NCBI GenBank assembly: GCA_001443525.1
Contig: LKPX01000004.1
Location: 1 to 64,000 of the forward strand
Origin: Desulfobacteraceae bacterium RAAP-1
GTDB lineage: Bacteria; Desulfobacterota; Desulfobacteria; Desulfobacterales; Desulfatirhabdiaceae
Length of the DNA: 64,000 nt
Direction: 5' to 3'
Part shown: one piece after another, positions 19,128 through 27,689 of the stretch
Layout of the letters: each line of letters starts with the position of its first letter
Numbering within the stretch: the first letter of the stretch is position 1
The notes under the pieces: generated by a model
What the model was told of the DNA's origin: nothing
The model's database searches: none
The model's input: only the letters and a program-made list of their open reading frames with translations
Position numbers and translations under genes: made by a program

Positions 19128-19143
19128 TGGCATATATGTTGCT
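19128..19143 (+). promoter_or_regulatory. Sigma-54 (-24/-12) promoter
   Basis: TGGCATATATGTTGCT has the invariant GG and GC exactly ten bases apart and fits the consensus tGGCAc-N5-tTGCa at most positions. Transcription would start near 19154, leaving a ~130-base leader before the transporter ATG at 19286. It lies directly downstream of an NtrC-type regulator gene. The rest of the 18947-19285 gap is AT-rich and non-coding. Confidence 0.75.
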
Positions 19144-19285
19144 CTCATCAATACGTACATCAGGCATAGCACTGTTCAGGTGAACAGATTGCCGTCTGCC
19201 TGTGTGTATTTATCCTGGGCTGATTGACCGTTCGATCAGCGGTATGAGGCCTGTCATTTATTTAAAATGAAAAGAGGAGGCGTTT

Positions 19286-19852
19286 ATGTCAAGTCAGGAA
19301 CCTACTGGAAACCCCGCTGTTGTTGGATTGGCCGGCTTCGGACTCACCACATTGTTGCTTCAGTTCCACAACCTCGGTTGGTGCGGCATAGGCCCGATTG
19401 TGGCCTTGGGATTGATATTCGGCGGATTGGCCCAGCTTATTGCCGGTTATCTGGAATTCAAGTGCAACAACAATTTCGGCTTCAGCGCCTTCTGTTCATA
19501 CGGCGCCTTCTGGATCAGTCTTTGTGTCATACTGCTGCTCAATAACTATGGAGTTTATAAATCCAGTGAAACAGATATCGGGTTTTTCATGGTTGGATGG
19601 ACGCTTTACACCTTCATTATGTGGATTGCTTCTCTCAGAGTACATGGCGCTATGGCCTTAACGTTCACCACCCTGCTGGCGGGTTTCATCCTGCTCGATT
19701 TGGTGTTTTTCGGATACGGCGGCCTCAAACCTCTGGCGGCGTGGGTGCTGATTGTCTGCGCACTGACCGCCTGGTACATGATGGCTCATGTTATTTTCAA
19801 TCAGGTTTACGGCAGGAATATCCTGCCGGTCGGCAAACCATGGGTTAACTGA
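19286..19852 (+). CDS. GPR1/FUN34/YaaH (SatP) acetate/short-chain fatty acid transporter
   Basis: 188 aa, six predicted transmembrane helices, start behind gaggagg. The family signature is present as NPAVVGLAGFG (residues ~9-19). FGGLAQLIAGYLEFK and the FGFSAFCSYGAFW stretch match the SatP/AceTr pore region. The family takes up acetate, propionate or succinate with protons. It precedes a propionyl-CoA synthetase gene by ~300 bases and follows a sigma-54 promoter, so uptake and activation of short-chain acids are probably co-regulated. Confidence 0.92.
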   Translation: MSSQEPTGNPAVVGLAGFGLTTLLLQFHNLGWCGIGPIVALGLIFGGLAQLIAGYLEFKCNNNFGFSAFCSYGAFWISLCVILLLNNYGVYKSSETDIGFFMVGWTLYTFIMWIASLRVHGAMALTFTTLLAGFILLDLVFFGYGGLKPLAAWVLIVCALTAWYMMAHVIFNQVYGRNILPVGKPWVN

Positions 19853-19928
19853 TTTCATCTCCGGTTAAACCCTTTACAGCGAAAATCACAGTGGCGATGA
19901 CTCCTCGGAAAGTTCAGGAGTGAAATGC

Positions 19929-19967
19929 GTCCATCCTGAAGCCGTATGACCCGGTTTCAGGATGGAC
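19929..19967 (+). terminator. Strong hairpin after the transporter gene (terminator or attenuator)
   Basis: gtccatcctgaa (19929-19940) pairs perfectly with ttcaggatggac (19956-19967), extended inward by cc/gg. No T-run follows, so it may act as an mRNA-end or processing hairpin rather than a full intrinsic terminator. The remainder of the 19853-20155 gap shows only a small ggatac/gtatcc hairpin at 20049-20063. I see no gene there. Confidence 0.55.
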
Positions 19968-20155
19968 ATGCAAATTCGATCAACAGACTTTCCACCACGT
20001 CATCAATAATTATAAATAGGTAACCGTTCAGAAAAAGCGTGCGTTGCAGGATACGGCGTATCCGCATCCCCGCTTGTCTCCCCTTCGAGGATGTCCGATT
20101 TTTTCGGCAACGCCCGCCCGCCTGAACACTACCACAAATTCAAAGGAACGAATTC

Positions 20156-22060
20156 ATGACAAACCGGTACGAAGAAGACCACGCAAGATCACTGAAGGAC
20201 CCGGAAGGCTTCTGGGGCAAGGCTGCGGAAGACTGTTTCTGGTACAAGAAATGGGACAAGGTTCTGGATGACAGCAACAAACCGTTTTATCGCTGGTTTA
20301 CAGGTGGCGTCACCAATACCTGTTACAATGCTCTCGATTTTCATGTTGAACGAGGTCGGGGTGAGCGAATCGCCATGATTTATGACAGCCCTGTCACCAA
20401 CACCATTCGTAAGTACACCTACAAAGAACTTCGTGATACTACCGCCAGATTCGCTGGAGTGCTGAAAGATCAAGGCGTTGTCAAGGGCGACCGCGTCATC
20501 ATTTACATGCCGATGATTCCTGAAGCCGCTATTGCCATGCTGGCCTGCGCGCGTATCGGCGCCATCCACTCAGTGGTTTTCGGCGGATTCGCCGCCAAAG
20601 AATTGGCGACCCGTATTAATGACGCCAAGCCCAAAGTCATGGTATCCGCATCCTGCGGCATCGAAGGCAAAAAAGTCATTCCCTACAAACCCCTTCTGGA
20701 TAAAGCCATTGAATTCTCAGACGCCAAACCGGAAAAATGTATCATTTTCCAGCGTCCCATGGAAACCGCCAGCATGATCGCAGGTCGCGACATCGACTGG
20801 AAAACGGCTGAAGCCAAAGCCCAACCAGCGGATTGTGTTCCGTTGGCAGCAACCGATCCCCTGTATATTCTTTACACATCCGGAACAACCGGTCAGCCCA
20901 AAGGCGTGGTGAGGGATAACGGTGGTCATATGGTCGCGCTGAAATGGAGCATGAAAGCCATCTACGACACCGATGAAAACGACGTATGGTGGGCAGCGTC
21001 AGATGTCGGCTGGGTGGTGGGACATTCCTATATCGTTTATGCACCGTTGCTCAAAGGCTGCACTACCATTCTCTTTGAAGGAAAACCGGTGGGAACGCCA
21101 GACGCCGGCGTATTCTGGCGCGTCATTTCCGAACACAAGGTCAAATGTATGTTCACAGCACCGACCGCGTACCGGGCCATCAAGAGAGAAGATCCCAAGG
21201 GAGCCCTTATCAAAAACTACGATATCTCACCCTTCAAGATACTTTTTCTGGCAGGAGAACGTTCAGACCCGGATACCATTCAATGGTCAGAAAATAACCT
21301 GAAGGTTCCGGTCATTGATCACTGGTGGCAGACGGAGACCGGCTGGGCCATTGCAGCCAACTGCATGGGGCTCCATCATTTTCCGGTGAAATATGGCTCT
21401 CCCACCAAAGCCGTACCTGGCTGGGATGTTCAGGTGCTGGATACCGACTGCAACCCGATGAAACCCGGTGAAATCGGAGCACTTGTGGTTAAGCTGCCTT
21501 TACCGCCAGGAACGCTTCAAACCCTCTGGCAGCGGGACGATCGCTATGTTGAGTCTTACCTCTCGGAATTCCCGGGTTATTACAAAACAGCAGACGCCGG
21601 TTTCATCGATGAAGAGGGGTACATATATGTCATGGCGCGCACCGACGATATCATCAATGTGGCGGGACACCGTCTTTCCACCGGAGCCATGGAAGAAGTA
21701 CTGGCCGATCACCCTGACGTGGCGGAGTGCGCAGTCCTCGGTGTGGAAGACAAGCTCAAGGGCCAGGTTCCCGTGGGATTTCTGGTGTTGAACGTTGGCG
21801 TCACCCGACCCAATGAGGAAATCATCGCCGAAGTCGTTCAGGCGGTGCGGGACAGAATCGGACCGGTAGCCGCCTTCAAAAAGGCGCTGGTTGTCAAGCG
21901 ACTTCCCAAAACCCGATCCGGCAAGATTCTCCGCGGCACCATTCAAAAGATTGCGGACAACAAAGAATGGAATATGCCGGCAACAATTGATGATCCAGTC
22001 ACGCTGACCGAGATGAAAGAAGCTCTCATGACGATCGGTTATGCGAAAAATCCGTCATAA
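20156..22060 (+). CDS. prpE: Propionyl-CoA synthetase (PrpE/ACSS3-type acyl-CoA synthetase)
   Basis: 634 aa. It activates propionate (and usually acetate) to the CoA thioester via an acyl-adenylate. Motifs: the P-loop YTSGTTGQPKGVVRDNGGH, where VVRDNGGH is the PrpE version of the acetyl-CoA synthetase motif; IHSVVFGGFAAKELATRI; the A5 motif WWQTETG; YKTADAGFIDEEGYIYVMARTDD (hinge region); and the catalytic/acetylatable lysine in KTRSGKILRGTI. Length matches PrpE (~630). The WW/Trp-lined pocket cannot be used to decide acetate versus propionate with certainty. It lies downstream of the short-chain acid transporter. Confidence 0.9.
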   Translation: MTNRYEEDHARSLKDPEGFWGKAAEDCFWYKKWDKVLDDSNKPFYRWFTGGVTNTCYNALDFHVERGRGERIAMIYDSPVTNTIRKYTYKELRDTTARFAGVLKDQGVVKGDRVIIYMPMIPEAAIAMLACARIGAIHSVVFGGFAAKELATRINDAKPKVMVSASCGIEGKKVIPYKPLLDKAIEFSDAKPEKCIIFQRPMETASMIAGRDIDWKTAEAKAQPADCVPLAATDPLYILYTSGTTGQPKGVVRDNGGHMVALKWSMKAIYDTDENDVWWAASDVGWVVGHSYIVYAPLLKGCTTILFEGKPVGTPDAGVFWRVISEHKVKCMFTAPTAYRAIKREDPKGALIKNYDISPFKILFLAGERSDPDTIQWSENNLKVPVIDHWWQTETGWAIAANCMGLHHFPVKYGSPTKAVPGWDVQVLDTDCNPMKPGEIGALVVKLPLPPGTLQTLWQRDDRYVESYLSEFPGYYKTADAGFIDEEGYIYVMARTDDIINVAGHRLSTGAMEEVLADHPDVAECAVLGVEDKLKGQVPVGFLVLNVGVTRPNEEIIAEVVQAVRDRIGPVAAFKKALVVKRLPKTRSGKILRGTIQKIADNKEWNMPATIDDPVTLTEMKEALMTIGYAKNPS

Positions 22061-22074
22061 TTCCAGATAAATTA

Positions 22075-22202
22075 ACTCGATGTTCAAGTTTTTTGATAAG
22101 TTGTTAAAAATACGCTGTTCATCAAACAACATTGAATTGGTTTGATATCAAAAATAACTATATTGTTATTTTTTTAGGACGGTTAAAGCTTGAACATCGA
22201 GT
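22075..22202. repeat. Inverted repeat with internal AT hairpin downstream of prpE
   Basis: Perfect 14-bp inverted arms, actcgatgttcaag (22075-22088) and cttgaacatcgagt (22189-22202), bracket 100 bases. Inside, aaaaataac (22150-22158) and gttattttt (22165-22173) form a hairpin ending in a T-run that could terminate prpE transcription. The arms resemble terminal inverted repeats of a small non-coding element. The rest of 22203-22417 has no gene I can support. Confidence 0.6.
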
Positions 22203-22417
22203 GTGAAAAATCTGATTTTTTAGTCTTCATGATCTATTTGTAAAAACCGTGGAGCCTGTCAGCCTCAGTCGAAAATTTTCGCGAAATTATAATATTCAAA
22301 TATGCTCATTTTTATCTTGACATGGGAATACACTTCATACTATGGCGCAGGTTCTTCAGTTAACTCCAGGAAGGGAAATTAGGAGTTTACGATAACTATC
22401 TATGGGGGAATAGAGAT

Positions 22418-23791
22418 ATGAAGCGGAATCTAATTATTTGTGTTCTGTTGTGTTTGTTGACATTACCTGTAACGTCGCAGGCAACGGAACAAGATTACTT
22501 AACTGCTTACAATTACACTGTACAATTCTATCCGCGCTGGTTTACTTGGGTTCAGAGCAACAACAGCTATACTCAAAATAATATGCTAAGTGGTCCGGAT
22601 GGAATGGGTCCTGATTTTAAGGTCATTAATGCCGTTAACGATGACACGATCTACGCGCGGGCATTACTCGATTTGAGCAGTGAACCACAGATACTAACGA
22701 TTCCTTCCTATTCCAATGTGTACTCGGTTGCCATACTTGATGTATTTGGGAATATTATTGTGTCTGTCAGCATGCCAACAAAGACAGGCGCCACATATGC
22801 GCTGCTTGGGCCTAACTACACAGGTACGCTTCCAGATAATGTTATCCCGGTGCAACTTCCTTATAATTCGTCCGAGCTGTTTGTTAGAACCGATAAATAT
22901 TCATCTCAGGGGGTGGATTGGACTCAGGCAGCAAAAGATTTTAGAGCAGCATTGAAATTGCAAAGCCTCTCTGGGTATAAGCAGGATCCGTCAGGTGGAC
23001 AAACGGTCATTACTCCTCTGTCCTATTGTACTACGCCTATAAAAAGAATGGCCGATGAAGCAATCGCTAACTATCCCACAGATTATCTGAACACCTTGCA
23101 GAAGGCGATGAATTCACCGACTACCGAGCCGCTCACCGCATCTGACCAAACGTTAATTTCTGAGTTCAACAGCAGTTTTAACGCGGCAAAACAGCAAACA
23201 GCAGATTCCAGCGCTTTATCAGACATCATCCGAGGCGTTCAAGCTGCGCATACTGCGATTATCGACCATTGGCGCTCGAATACAGGATCGACCAACTGGA
23301 TTCATTTCAATAACATGGGATATTGGGGCGAAAATTACCTTGATCGTGCTTCCGCAAACGAATACATACAGTTCGCTAACGATATTCACGCAGCTTACTA
23401 TGCGCATGCGTTCGTGGATTCGGATAATATCCCACTTGACGGAAGTAACGCCTACACAATCACCTTTACGAAAGATAATGTTCCTCAATTCAGCCGCTTT
23501 GTTTCGGTAACTGCATACACCCCAGAGGATATTGAACTGGTTCCGAATTCGTATGACAAATACCTGGTAGCTTCCTATACGCCAGGGTTAACGGCAAATT
23601 CAGATGGGTCGATAACATTTTATATTCAAGCAAACCCGCCGACAACAGCTCCAATCGCTAACTGGCTGCCAGTTCCGGCTTCTGGTCCGTTCAATCTGAT
23701 GCTTCGAATTTATGGCCCAACAAGTGAAAGCGAGCTGAACGGAACTTATACTCCTCCAGCAATTAAGTGGAGAATAGGGGGAGTAAATTGA
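22418..23791 (+). CDS. Exported DUF1254/DUF1214 protein
   Basis: 457 aa, ATG behind gggggaa. Residues 1-22 form a signal peptide (ending TSQA). The N-terminal half is DUF1254: GPDGMGPDFKVINAVNDDTIYARALLDL, with the characteristic P-NDT-Y sequence, followed by a SIAILD-like strand. The C-terminal part is DUF1214 (GSNAYTITF near 340 through FNLMLRIYGPTSE). The pair occurs together in many bacterial exported proteins of unknown enzymatic role. Codon choice is visibly more AT-rich than in prpE or the GTPase next door, and the gene sits between two inverted repeats, so recent acquisition is plausible. Confidence 0.85.
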   Translation: MKRNLIICVLLCLLTLPVTSQATEQDYLTAYNYTVQFYPRWFTWVQSNNSYTQNNMLSGPDGMGPDFKVINAVNDDTIYARALLDLSSEPQILTIPSYSNVYSVAILDVFGNIIVSVSMPTKTGATYALLGPNYTGTLPDNVIPVQLPYNSSELFVRTDKYSSQGVDWTQAAKDFRAALKLQSLSGYKQDPSGGQTVITPLSYCTTPIKRMADEAIANYPTDYLNTLQKAMNSPTTEPLTASDQTLISEFNSSFNAAKQQTADSSALSDIIRGVQAAHTAIIDHWRSNTGSTNWIHFNNMGYWGENYLDRASANEYIQFANDIHAAYYAHAFVDSDNIPLDGSNAYTITFTKDNVPQFSRFVSVTAYTPEDIELVPNSYDKYLVASYTPGLTANSDGSITFYIQANPPTTAPIANWLPVPASGPFNLMLRIYGPTSESELNGTYTPPAIKWRIGGVN

Positions 23792-23918
23792 TATCCAATT
23801 TATATTGGAATGAGTCGAAAAAGCTATGCTACAGTATTTAGAAAAATCTCCTTTTACAGGCAAAGCCAGCTTTCTCTGCCATCGTCTTTAGAACTGGATT
23901 TTTCAAGAAGTAGCCATT

Positions 23919-23957
23919 CAACGCAATTTATAACATATTGACTATCAAATTGCGTTG
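23919..23957. repeat. Perfect 11-bp inverted repeat in the gap after the DUF1254 gene
   Basis: caacgcaattt (23919-23929) and aaattgcgttg (23947-23957) are perfect inverse complements with a 17-base loop. No T-run follows. The rest of the 23792-24143 gap contains no gene I can support. Confidence 0.55.
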
Positions 23958-24143
23958 TAGTGTTAACAATATCCGGAGACCGTTTTCAGCAAAGGCGCTC
24001 CGGATGTCACTCCTGTACATCCCCGTCGATAGCGATCCAAATTCTTTATCCTGAAAGCTATAGTTGACAATACACGCTGCTTCCAGTATTTGTTCAAAAA
24101 TCATATCAACGCTACTTTCTCATCCCTGTAAAGGTTGCCGCAT

Positions 24144-25607
24144 ATGCAGTTATATCGGGAAAATTATATCAACGCCCTGCAAACAGAATTGCTGGAGATG
24201 GTAGAAAAATACCTCACCCCCGTAGCACAGCGATATGGCTACAGTGAAACACCGCTGGAAGCTACGATCAAGTGGAGGCCACTGGTATTGGTGCTGGGCA
24301 ATTACTCATCCGGGAAGTCCGCACTGATCAATGAATTTCTCAACAGCGATATTCAGAAAACCGGACAGGCGCCAACAGACGACTCATTTACCATCCTGAC
24401 ATATGACGGCGCCGCCAATAGCGATGGACCTATCCGTGTCACCGAAGAACGCGACGGCAAATTTTTATTAAACGATCCGGAATTCCCCTTCGAATCCATG
24501 AAAAAGCATGGGCAGCGTTTTGCCTCTCATTTCCGTCTGAAGAAGGTCAATGCACCGTTTTTGAAACATCTGGCTATCATTGACACTCCGGGAATGCTGG
24601 ACAGCATTACTGAACGGGATCGCGGCTATAATTATCAGGATGTCATCGGCGATTTTGCCCATATCGCCGATCTGATTCTGGTGTTGTTCGATCCGCATAA
24701 AGCCGGTACCATTCGCGAAGTACACACAAGCCTCCGTGACACATTACCCGCCAGAACCTTTGAAGATCGGGTTCTGTTTGTGCTGAACCGCATTGACGAA
24801 TGTATGTCCCTTAACGATCTGCTCAGGGTGTATGGTACTCTGTGCTGGAATCTGTCACAGATCACCGGACGCAAAGACATTCCGATGATCCATCTGACCT
24901 ATTCCCCGAGAGCTTCCCTCCGCTCCGATCCCAACTCAGACGGAGATTTCAGCTACCTTCGCTATCTGGGAAACCAGCGGGAAGAGCTTAAAAACGCTGT
25001 ATTGGAAGCGCCACGACACCGCCTGGATCATTTAGCGGCCTTTGTTGAAACACATTCCGAATGTCTCAGCCATACGTTGGAAGCTCTGATCAGTTTTCGC
25101 AAAAGATATATGCGTCATCGCATCAAAAATCTTGCAGCAGGCGCCATGATCAGTCTTACCGTTGCATGTCTTGTGCTGGGAATACTGGCTGTATCGGGTC
25201 TGATGGGAAACCTCGCAGGACTGATGCTGGCCGGAGGCGGGGTAACCGTAATATGTTTATTGGCTTGGACTATAGGAATCTGGAGGATATCGGAAAAACG
25301 CTTCCTGAAAAAACAGTTGCAGAATCTGGATACCTTGACGCCGCTTAAAACACAGACACGACAGGATAACTGGGAAATGATTCGATCCGTGGTCAGTGAT
25401 TTTCTGGAAAAAAACGGCGGACATTACTCCATGGCCGACACCAGGGATGACTACGAAATCGCTTATGCTGTCTTTCAGAAAGGCGCCAAAGAAGTGCGGG
25501 AAGCACTCAACGAACTGGCGACATTACGCCCGGATGAACCAGTAACGGAACCTCCCGGGCCCTTTCTGGCGTCGCTGCATCTCGAAAAAGCGGAAGATAT
25601 CTCATGA
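24144..25607 (+). CDS. Dynamin-family GTPase with C-terminal membrane hairpin
   Basis: 487 aa from the ATG at 24144, which has aagg nine bases upstream. G1 is GNYSSGKS (52-59), the switch T lies in APTDDSFT (~78), G3 is DTPGM (~152) and G4 is NRIDE (~217). This order and the surrounding residues resemble EHD/dynamin-like proteins that bind membranes. After a helical middle region, two hydrophobic segments (about 332-355 and 358-382) predict a membrane hairpin, followed by a ~110-residue helical tail. Bacterial members remodel or protect membranes, but the role here is unknown. It is a single gene, whereas many bacterial dynamins come in pairs. Confidence 0.83.
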   Translation: MQLYRENYINALQTELLEMVEKYLTPVAQRYGYSETPLEATIKWRPLVLVLGNYSSGKSALINEFLNSDIQKTGQAPTDDSFTILTYDGAANSDGPIRVTEERDGKFLLNDPEFPFESMKKHGQRFASHFRLKKVNAPFLKHLAIIDTPGMLDSITERDRGYNYQDVIGDFAHIADLILVLFDPHKAGTIREVHTSLRDTLPARTFEDRVLFVLNRIDECMSLNDLLRVYGTLCWNLSQITGRKDIPMIHLTYSPRASLRSDPNSDGDFSYLRYLGNQREELKNAVLEAPRHRLDHLAAFVETHSECLSHTLEALISFRKRYMRHRIKNLAAGAMISLTVACLVLGILAVSGLMGNLAGLMLAGGGVTVICLLAWTIGIWRISEKRFLKKQLQNLDTLTPLKTQTRQDNWEMIRSVVSDFLEKNGGHYSMADTRDDYEIAYAVFQKGAKEVREALNELATLRPDEPVTEPPGPFLASLHLEKAEDIS

Positions 25608-25732
25608 CGGAATCCTGCTAAAAGCAGTAATAGTGATTATTCAGGGTACATATCACCAATCTAAAAAAGCATGGCTGATCAGCATTTTCAGGATAAACTG
25701 ACCAGCCACTATCTCCATAATGAATCCGGACA

Positions 25733-26269
25733 TCAGTCAGGCGGCGGGTAAGCACCGTCGGATGCATCCGGAGCAGACGGATAGGATGGCGGTGGTGGGG
25801 GTGGTACATATGTCGACCTTGCGCTTCTCCGGTAGCCGGGTATCTGGTTTCCTTTCGAATACATGCACTGCTGATAGGCAATGTCGTAACGCCTCTGAAC
25901 TTCCATACCGGAAGACTGAGCCTGACTGGAAGACACTGCAGCGCCACCAATCAACCCACTGACAGCGCCAATGCCCGCGCCTGCTCCCATGTTGCCGGAA
26001 GCCGAACCAATCACAGCACCCAACCCAGCACCCAGTACCGTTCCAATAGCCGATCCGGCAACAACGTTCTGATTAACCGTATCATTGGCGTTCCACCCAG
26101 TCTGTGCTTCCGCCCAGGACCTGCAATCCTGATCATCTGCGCGAAAAGTCGCAAAGGATTTCCCGGCACCCGGCAGCACCATAACGCTGGGGCCCGGCGG
26201 AATGGTAGCACAGCCACCCATCGTACAAGCAACCACTACTGCCAATAAACATTGATGCAATCTGTTCAT
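25733..26269 (-). CDS. Glycine-zipper lipoprotein
   Basis: 178 aa. A signal peptide with lipobox MGGC (Cys20) is followed by a short conserved segment (DDQDCRSWAEAQTG). A glycine-zipper core follows at about 70-115, rich in GxxxG (GAGLGAVIGSASGNMGAGAGIG). Next comes YDIAYQQCMYSKGN, then a Pro-rich tail. The RYD-AY-QCMY(S/A)KGN motif after a glycine zipper is common in deltaproteobacterial outer-membrane lipoproteins of unknown function. It is followed closely on the same strand by none of the pqi genes, which lie upstream on the minus strand. Confidence 0.78.
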   Translation of the reverse strand: MNRLHQCLLAVVVACTMGGCATIPPGPSVMVLPGAGKSFATFRADDQDCRSWAEAQTGWNANDTVNQNVVAGSAIGTVLGAGLGAVIGSASGNMGAGAGIGAVSGLIGGAAVSSSQAQSSGMEVQRRYDIAYQQCMYSKGNQIPGYRRSARSTYVPPPPPPSYPSAPDASDGAYPPPD

Positions 26270-26282
26270 ATAATCACCTCCC

Positions 26283-26657
26283 TCATCTGTCTGGGGGTGC
26301 TGGCTGCGGTAACACCTTCATCCAGCCGCCAGGACATTCCTTGACATATGGATAATACCCTCTGGGGCTTTCACAATAATACCAGTAGTCTCTATTCTCA
26401 GGCGGTGGCTGCTGAATATACACTGGCGGCTCCTGCACCACCACGGGAGGAGGGGGCGGATAGTACGGCCGGGGCCACGGATCCACAACAATGGCCGGAC
26501 CTCCCCAGAAAATCCCTGGATGATGCCATGGTCCTCCCCATGGGCCTCCACCTCCCCATGGACCCCATGGCCCTCCATGCCAACGTGCATATGAATTACC
26601 TGCTCCAATTCCGATTACCCCCAATATTATACAAAAAACCAGCAATATCTTTTTCAT
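26283..26657 (-). CDS. Small exported Gly/Pro/Trp-rich protein
   Basis: 124 aa from the ATG at 26657, downstream of aaggtgg. A signal peptide (residues 1-24, ending SYA) is followed by an H/G/P/W-rich segment, a Pro stretch, and a conserved end: YWYYCESPRGYYPYVKEC and PGGWMKVLP. This YYC-GYYPYV-C-GGW ending recurs in small bacterial envelope proteins; the two cysteines may form a disulfide. No function is known to me. It is translated just upstream of the glycine-zipper lipoprotein on the same strand. Confidence 0.75.
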   Translation of the reverse strand: MKKILLVFCIILGVIGIGAGNSYARWHGGPWGPWGGGGPWGGPWHHPGIFWGGPAIVVDPWPRPYYPPPPPVVVQEPPVYIQQPPPENRDYWYYCESPRGYYPYVKECPGGWMKVLPQPAPPDR

Positions 26658-26688
26658 GGTTCCACCTTCTTTCCGACATAACAATTCT

Positions 26689-26774
26689 GAAGGCTTCGTA
26701 AAAAGCCCGCAAGCTGAGTTGCGCTGCATTCCTCAAGATTTGCGCGCCTTTCCTGAACATTTTACGAAGCTGTC
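26689..26774. repeat. Palindromic intergenic repeat, internally deleted copy
   Basis: Same left arm (ggcttcgtaaaaagcccgca) and right arm (ttgcgcgcctt, then acattttacgaagctgtc) as the copies at 30618 and 60956, but lacking ~35 bases of the central cgtcattgcag...gtacgc segment and the tail. The remaining gap to 26966 has no gene I can support. Confidence 0.75.
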
Positions 26775-26966
26775 TAAAAACTTTCTTCAAGATGTTTAAG
26801 CAAATGGAATGCCAAATGCGACAGCTTTGTCACAGATGGAAAACAACCCGATAGCCACCGTAACATCAGAACAAGCTGGATAACATCTATCCATGGATGG
26901 ATAAACGTTAAACAGTCGTGATGGCTTCGAAAACCCGATTTCAGCGATTGAGCTGCAAAATATGCT

Positions 26967-27689
26967 TCACTTCTCGGTATTCGCAGGCGCTGAACCTTCC
27001 GCTTGGCTGCCCTGAGATTTACTGTGGACGGTTTCACTGATTTTATCGGCAAGCGCATGGCTTAAATCAGCAATGACAAGGCTTTGAGTATGTACAATAT
27101 CCGTATAAGTCTGGCCAGGACATTGTTCTGTCACATGATAATGAAACACAGCACTTCCCTGCCGTTTAGTATCCTTCAAGGTCCAAACAGCGTCCAGACA
27201 AACGCTGTCTCCCGGCTTTCCGTCAAAACGGTTGACATTGACGACCACCCTGTAATCCGGCTCCGTCAGGGTGTCATCCGTAAAAACAGTAGCGCCTTCG
27301 GATGCCAGCAAGCTGCTCAGATTTTCCGTCAAGACTCTCTTGATGTCATCTTTCAGTAGCCCCGCCCATTTATGAAATTCCGAGAAAACCATCTGATGAT
27401 TCTCGGTTCTGACAGCAATCTGGGGACGCTTCAACATATCCGGAAGAATGACCGGCCCTACCGCAACGGTAAACCGGGAAACCGTTCCTGCGGCTTTGAT
27501 GCTGTCTTCCGGACACTGCATGGCGCTGAGCGTATAATACTTCGCAGACGGACTTCTGAAATAACAACCGGAAAATATCAGCGTCAGCAATATCAGAACT
27601 ATCGGTAGATGCACGACTCCGCAAGCTACCGGAACACCGCTGCCGGAATCCTGTTTCACCAATCCATCGCCTGAAGACCCCATTCTCAT
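26967..27689 (-). CDS. pqiC: PqiC-like ABC-type transport auxiliary lipoprotein
   Basis: 240 aa. An unusually long N-terminal extension (~25 residues) precedes a lipoprotein signal with lipobox IFSGC (Cys ~42). The conserved YYTLSA segment follows and then a DUF330/PqiC-type fold (VAVGPVILPDMLKRPQIAVRT). The start overlaps the pqiB stop (ATGA). PqiC sits at the outer membrane and receives the PqiB tunnel, working with PqiA in lipid transport across the periplasm. It is the last gene of the pqi cluster. Confidence 0.87.
   Translation of the reverse strand: MRMGSSGDGLVKQDSGSGVPVACGVVHLPIVLILLTLIFSGCYFRSPSAKYYTLSAMQCPEDSIKAAGTVSRFTVAVGPVILPDMLKRPQIAVRTENHQMVFSEFHKWAGLLKDDIKRVLTENLSSLLASEGATVFTDDTLTEPDYRVVVNVNRFDGKPGDSVCLDAVWTLKDTKRQGSAVFHYHVTEQCPGQTYTDIVHTQSLVIADLSHALADKISETVHSKSQGSQAEGSAPANTEK

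Noticed and set aside
26774-27058. Minus-strand 94-aa frame covering the gap after the palindromic repeat
   Set aside because: It overlaps the 3' end of pqiC and shows no conserved pattern.
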